Assembly: GCA_020638095.1 (NCBI GenBank)
Contig: JACKJF010000003.1
Span: 1-64,000, forward strand
Length of the DNA: 64,000 nucleotides
Direction of reading: 5' to 3'
From: Hyphomicrobiaceae bacterium
GTDB taxonomy: Bacteria; Pseudomonadota; Alphaproteobacteria; Rhizobiales; Devosiaceae
The notes under the pieces are model-generated. The model ran no database searches, was not told where the DNA came from, and saw only the letters and a list, made by a program, of their open reading frames with translations. A program made the position numbers and the translations under genes. Below, piece by piece: positions 61,588 through 64,000 of the stretch; the first letter of the stretch is position 1, and every line of letters begins with the position of its first letter.

Positions 61588-63042
61588 GTGTGCAGAGGGG
61601 CCGCCTGCGGCCCGGTGTCACATCGCACCCGCCGAAGACATGGGAAGGCCGCACCGCAGGGTGATCTTTATGCCTATGTGCCGTTTTGCGAACAAAGAAT
61701 GCGGGTCCGGTTGAATGGCGACGGTGTTTATGACAGTCGCAGCGTCGGGCGCTGGGATCCACTCAGCCTTGCAACAGCCCTTGTGCCCCTGTCGCGCGAA
61801 ATTCTGGTCGCGGGCGACAACCGGCTGGCACTGATTGTCGGTTCGGGGCCGGTCCCCATGGGCGGCTTGTCGAAGATCCTTGTGGGTCCGCTCGAAGCGG
61901 TGCAATCGATCTATTATGCGCGTGTCTTCCTGAAAGACACAGCGCGGCCCATCCTGTTCGGAATGCAGCTTCTTCTGGCGATAAGCGGGCTTCTGGTTTT
62001 CCGCTTTCGCCCGGCTGACAGAACCTTTGGCTGGCTTGGCCTTCTGATGACCTTCACCTCGCTTTTAGGTGCCGGGGTACTTACCAACATCGCGCCCGAT
62101 ATCGAGATCATCATGCGTTACGCATTCCTGATGTTGCCGGCGACGGGCCTGAGTCTTTTGGGATTTTCGCTGTCGCTGACCCGCTACGACCTGTCCCGGC
62201 AGATCTTTGTGCTTCTCCTTGGCGTGACCATAGGTGCGTTCGTTTTCTCTTTGGGCTTCGGCGTCCCCGCGGGCGACATCAGTTTCGGCTTTTCGGTGCC
62301 GTTCATGATCGTGTCCGTCCTGATCTCTTCGGTGATCCTGATCCGGACCTCGATTTCCGAACCCTTGCCCGAAATCCTCCTGTTCGTGGTCGGTCTGGTC
62401 CTGCTGGCCATCGGGCTCGCACATGACTTTGCCATCCGGCTCGGCTTCATCGAAAACGGTTTGCTCCTGGGTGTCTTCAGTCGCCTGTTTTCCGTCGTCG
62501 CCATTGCGATCTTCATTGTCCGGCGCGTCGTTTCGCAAGCCGAACAACACGAGCAGGCGACCGGCGACATCAGGCAGAGCGCGCGCAATGCCCTGATGGA
62601 TCTCAGGCTGGTGGTCGATACGACGGCGGTCAAAAGCGAAAGCCTCAGATATTATCTGGGGCTATTGCGCGACCGGGTCATCCAACCCCTGGAAAATCTT
62701 GGGATCAAGATTGTCTGGTCGACAACCCGGCTGCCCGTGGTGGAAGCGGTCCATCCTGAACAGGCGCTCAACCTCATGCGTATTCTGCAGGAAGCAGTGA
62801 ACAATGCCATGCGCCATAGTGATCTCAAAATACTCAACGTTGACGGACGTCAGGATAGCGCTGGCGAAATCACATTGGTACTGACGACAAAAGGCTTTGC
62901 CTCAGAAGCGCGCGGCGGCAGCGGTCGCGGGATTACGAACATGCAGCGGCGCGCTGCTGAATTAGGGGCGGAGATTGCGCTGGACATAACATCCACTGGG
63001 TCAGAATTTGTGTTGCGCCTGCCAGTTTCAAGCTTGCAGTAA
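61588..63042 (+). pseudogene. Remnant of a 7TM (7TMR-DISM-type) sensor histidine kinase, N-truncated and lacking the H-box
   Basis: The frame has an N-terminal partial extracytoplasmic domain (YAYVPFCEQRMRVRLNGDGVYDS), seven membrane helices between about residues 120 and 315, and a HATPase_c-like end (N-box LQEAVNNAMRHS, G2-like GGSGRGITNMQRRA). Homologous kinases carry about 60-100 more N-terminal residues, but the frame opens only at 61579, next to the RTX remnant. A HisKA_3 H-box (E-R-x-x-hydrophobic-x-x-x-L-H-D) is missing: SQAEQHEQATGDIRQSARNALMDLRL joins the last helix directly to the region after it. No response regulator is adjacent. It is listed as a pseudogene, though a degenerate protein could be made from GTG at 61588 or ATG at 61699. 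Confidence 0.65.
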
Positions 63043-63259
63043 GCCTCATATTGAAGCTGTCAGCTGTTGGCACGCCCAGCGCTCATTGGCGATTGACCTC
63101 TCGGGGGCTGACAGCGCTGAAGACCCCACCAAGGCAATTCTTCTTGAATTGGAACGTCGGGCGGCAATGTCTGCTTTGGGGCGCAATGCGGACCGCCTGT
63201 CGCCGGGTCAACTATTCGCGCGTGTGACGCCGTCGCCTGATTGTTTCGAAGGTCTGCTT
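63043..63259. other. Short spacer between convergent genes
   Basis: There is no gene and no clear terminator. A plus-strand frame from 63008 to 63523 covers it but overlaps the aldolase-like gene antisense and does not look coding. Confidence 0.4.
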
Positions 63260-64000
63260 CTAAGTGACTTTTCCGCGCCCATCCACACGGGTAGACCCAA
63301 GCACGGTTCTGCCCCGGACGAAGACAACCCGGTCAAACAGATTGCTGACCGGGCAGACGTGATTTGGCAGCACCCGTACCCGCGCCCCGATATCGATTTT
63401 CACTGTCTCGCTCGCATCGATGATAGCGTGTTCTTCACTGATCTGACTGACCAGGGCATCGTTCAGGTCCGGCACAATTCCATACCCGGTGAGGCCGAGA
63501 AGGTCGCTCGTCAACGCCTTTGAACCTGCGTCGATGATCGCGCGATCGGATATTGGTCGACTGACGATCGTGGAAAGCACATGCAGGGCACAATCCTGTC
63601 GCGAACAGGCATCGTGCGCAACCAGATAGCGATCTCCGTATATGTAGGTTCCGGCACGGTATTCGGTGGCAAGGTCAAGCCCGCTGTAGTCCCAAAGATC
63701 GACCGACCCACCGGTTGAAACAATTTCGGTTTCAAGGCCGACCGCTTCGATAAGGTTTCGGGCCATGGAAAAGAAGTCGCGAGTGACTTCACGTGTACGG
63801 GGTTTTGGATAGGTCATCAGGCCACCAAAACGCGCACCCGGTGCCGCGGCGATGACTTGCGCCAGCGCCGCGGCCTCCGAGGGTGTTTGCACGCCGTTTC
63901 GTCCTCCCCCCGTGTCACACTCGACGAGGACGGTGATTTCCCTTCCGGCCATTGCTCCGGCACGGCCAATCCCTTCAACAACTTGCGCGTTGTCAGCCAC
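63260..64000 (-). CDS. 3' part of a D-threonine aldolase / DSD1 family PLP enzyme (truncated by window edge)
   Basis: The frame enters from beyond base 64000; the 246 residues visible are the C-terminal two-thirds. The middle has VLVECDTGGGRNGVQTPSEAAALAQVIAA (alanine-racemase-like barrel strands), GLMTYPKPRT and TEIVSTGGSVDLWDYSGL (phosphate-binding Gly residues). The C-terminal metal-binding motif HVCPVSN (His and Cys in H-x-C) is diagnostic for D-threonine aldolase/D-serine dehydratase-like enzymes. It cleaves or dehydrates a D-3-hydroxyamino acid with PLP and a divalent metal. The N-terminal lysine is outside the window. Confidence 0.88.
   Translation of the reverse strand: MADNAQVVEGIGRAGAMAGREITVLVECDTGGGRNGVQTPSEAAALAQVIAAAPGARFGGLMTYPKPRTREVTRDFFSMARNLIEAVGLETEIVSTGGSVDLWDYSGLDLATEYRAGTYIYGDRYLVAHDACSRQDCALHVLSTIVSRPISDRAIIDAGSKALTSDLLGLTGYGIVPDLNDALVSQISEEHAIIDASETVKIDIGARVRVLPNHVCPVSNLFDRVVFVRGRTVLGSTRVDGRGKVT

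Noticed and set aside
63008..63523. 171-residue plus-strand open frame near the right edge
   Set aside because: It overlaps the D-threonine-aldolase-like gene antisense and has no recognisable domain.

Overview
The window is a high-GC alphaproteobacterial chromosome segment. The gene families and order (RNA-helicase C-terminus, S4-domain HslR, SulP transporter, 7Fe ferredoxin FdxA, CarD; an AglEFGK alpha-glucoside importer; a rhizobial-style phn cluster with a DUF1045 gene) suggest Hyphomicrobiales, probably Devosiaceae-like. The taxonomy is inferred from gene content alone. I saw no phage genes, transposase, rRNA or CRISPR array. One tRNA gene is present (tRNA-Arg, anticodon CCT).

Layout. 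1-5.05 kb holds housekeeping genes (3' part of a helicase, hslR, sulP, fdxA, carD with a strong terminator). 5.07-7.36 kb (minus strand) holds an SNase-like protein translationally coupled to an M48 lipoprotein protease. 7.46-12.85 kb (minus) is an aglE-aglF-aglG-aglK importer with a LacI-type palindrome upstream, a string of hairpins after aglE and a terminator after aglK. 13.1-14.9 kb has tRNA-Arg, a DUF6326 membrane protein divergent from a TetR regulator with two palindromic operators between them, and a small conserved-looking protein. 15.05-28.3 kb is a complete carbon-phosphorus lyase locus: phnGHIJKL, a DUF1045 2H-phosphoesterase, phnM, phnN and a hexapeptide acetyltransferase on the minus strand, and phnF-phnC-phnD-phnE1-phnE2 on the plus strand. 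28.4-31.8 kb is a three-gene cassette: a lipoprotein with a substrate-binding plus VWA domain, an XpaC-like protein, and a Tat-signal binding-protein-like gene.

32.6-54.9 kb is a large catabolic island. A divergent pair of arms starts near 34.9 kb. The minus arm has a DHDPS-family lyase and glycerate 2-kinase. The plus arm is a 12-gene run: CoA-transferase, SDR, sugar ABC ATPase, aldehyde dehydrogenase, HAD phosphatase, permease, binding protein, MaoC hydratase, GMC oxidoreductase, LacI regulator, enoyl-CoA hydratase and a second GMC oxidoreductase. A second divergent pair starts near 50.2 kb, with SDR and Gfo/Idh on minus and a second CUT2-type ABC importer plus an SDR on plus. Both divergent promoter regions carry the same 16-bp palindromic motif (consensus near ATGAAATCGATTTCAT), so I infer one LacI regulon. 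The gene mix implies uptake of a polyol- or sugar-like alcohol, oxidation to an acid, CoA activation, hydration/dehydrogenation steps and entry into glycolysis via glycerate. I do not recognise it as a described pathway.

54.9-64 kb is more eroded. It has a gene-poor stretch with a 35-bp repeat shared with 32.36 kb, a HupE/UreJ-like and DUF6512 pair, a PEP-synthase-like protein coupled to a PlsY-like protein, a broken RTX/FG-GAP gene, a histidine-kinase remnant apparently lacking its N-terminus and H-box, and the 3' part of a D-threonine-aldolase-like gene that runs off the right edge.
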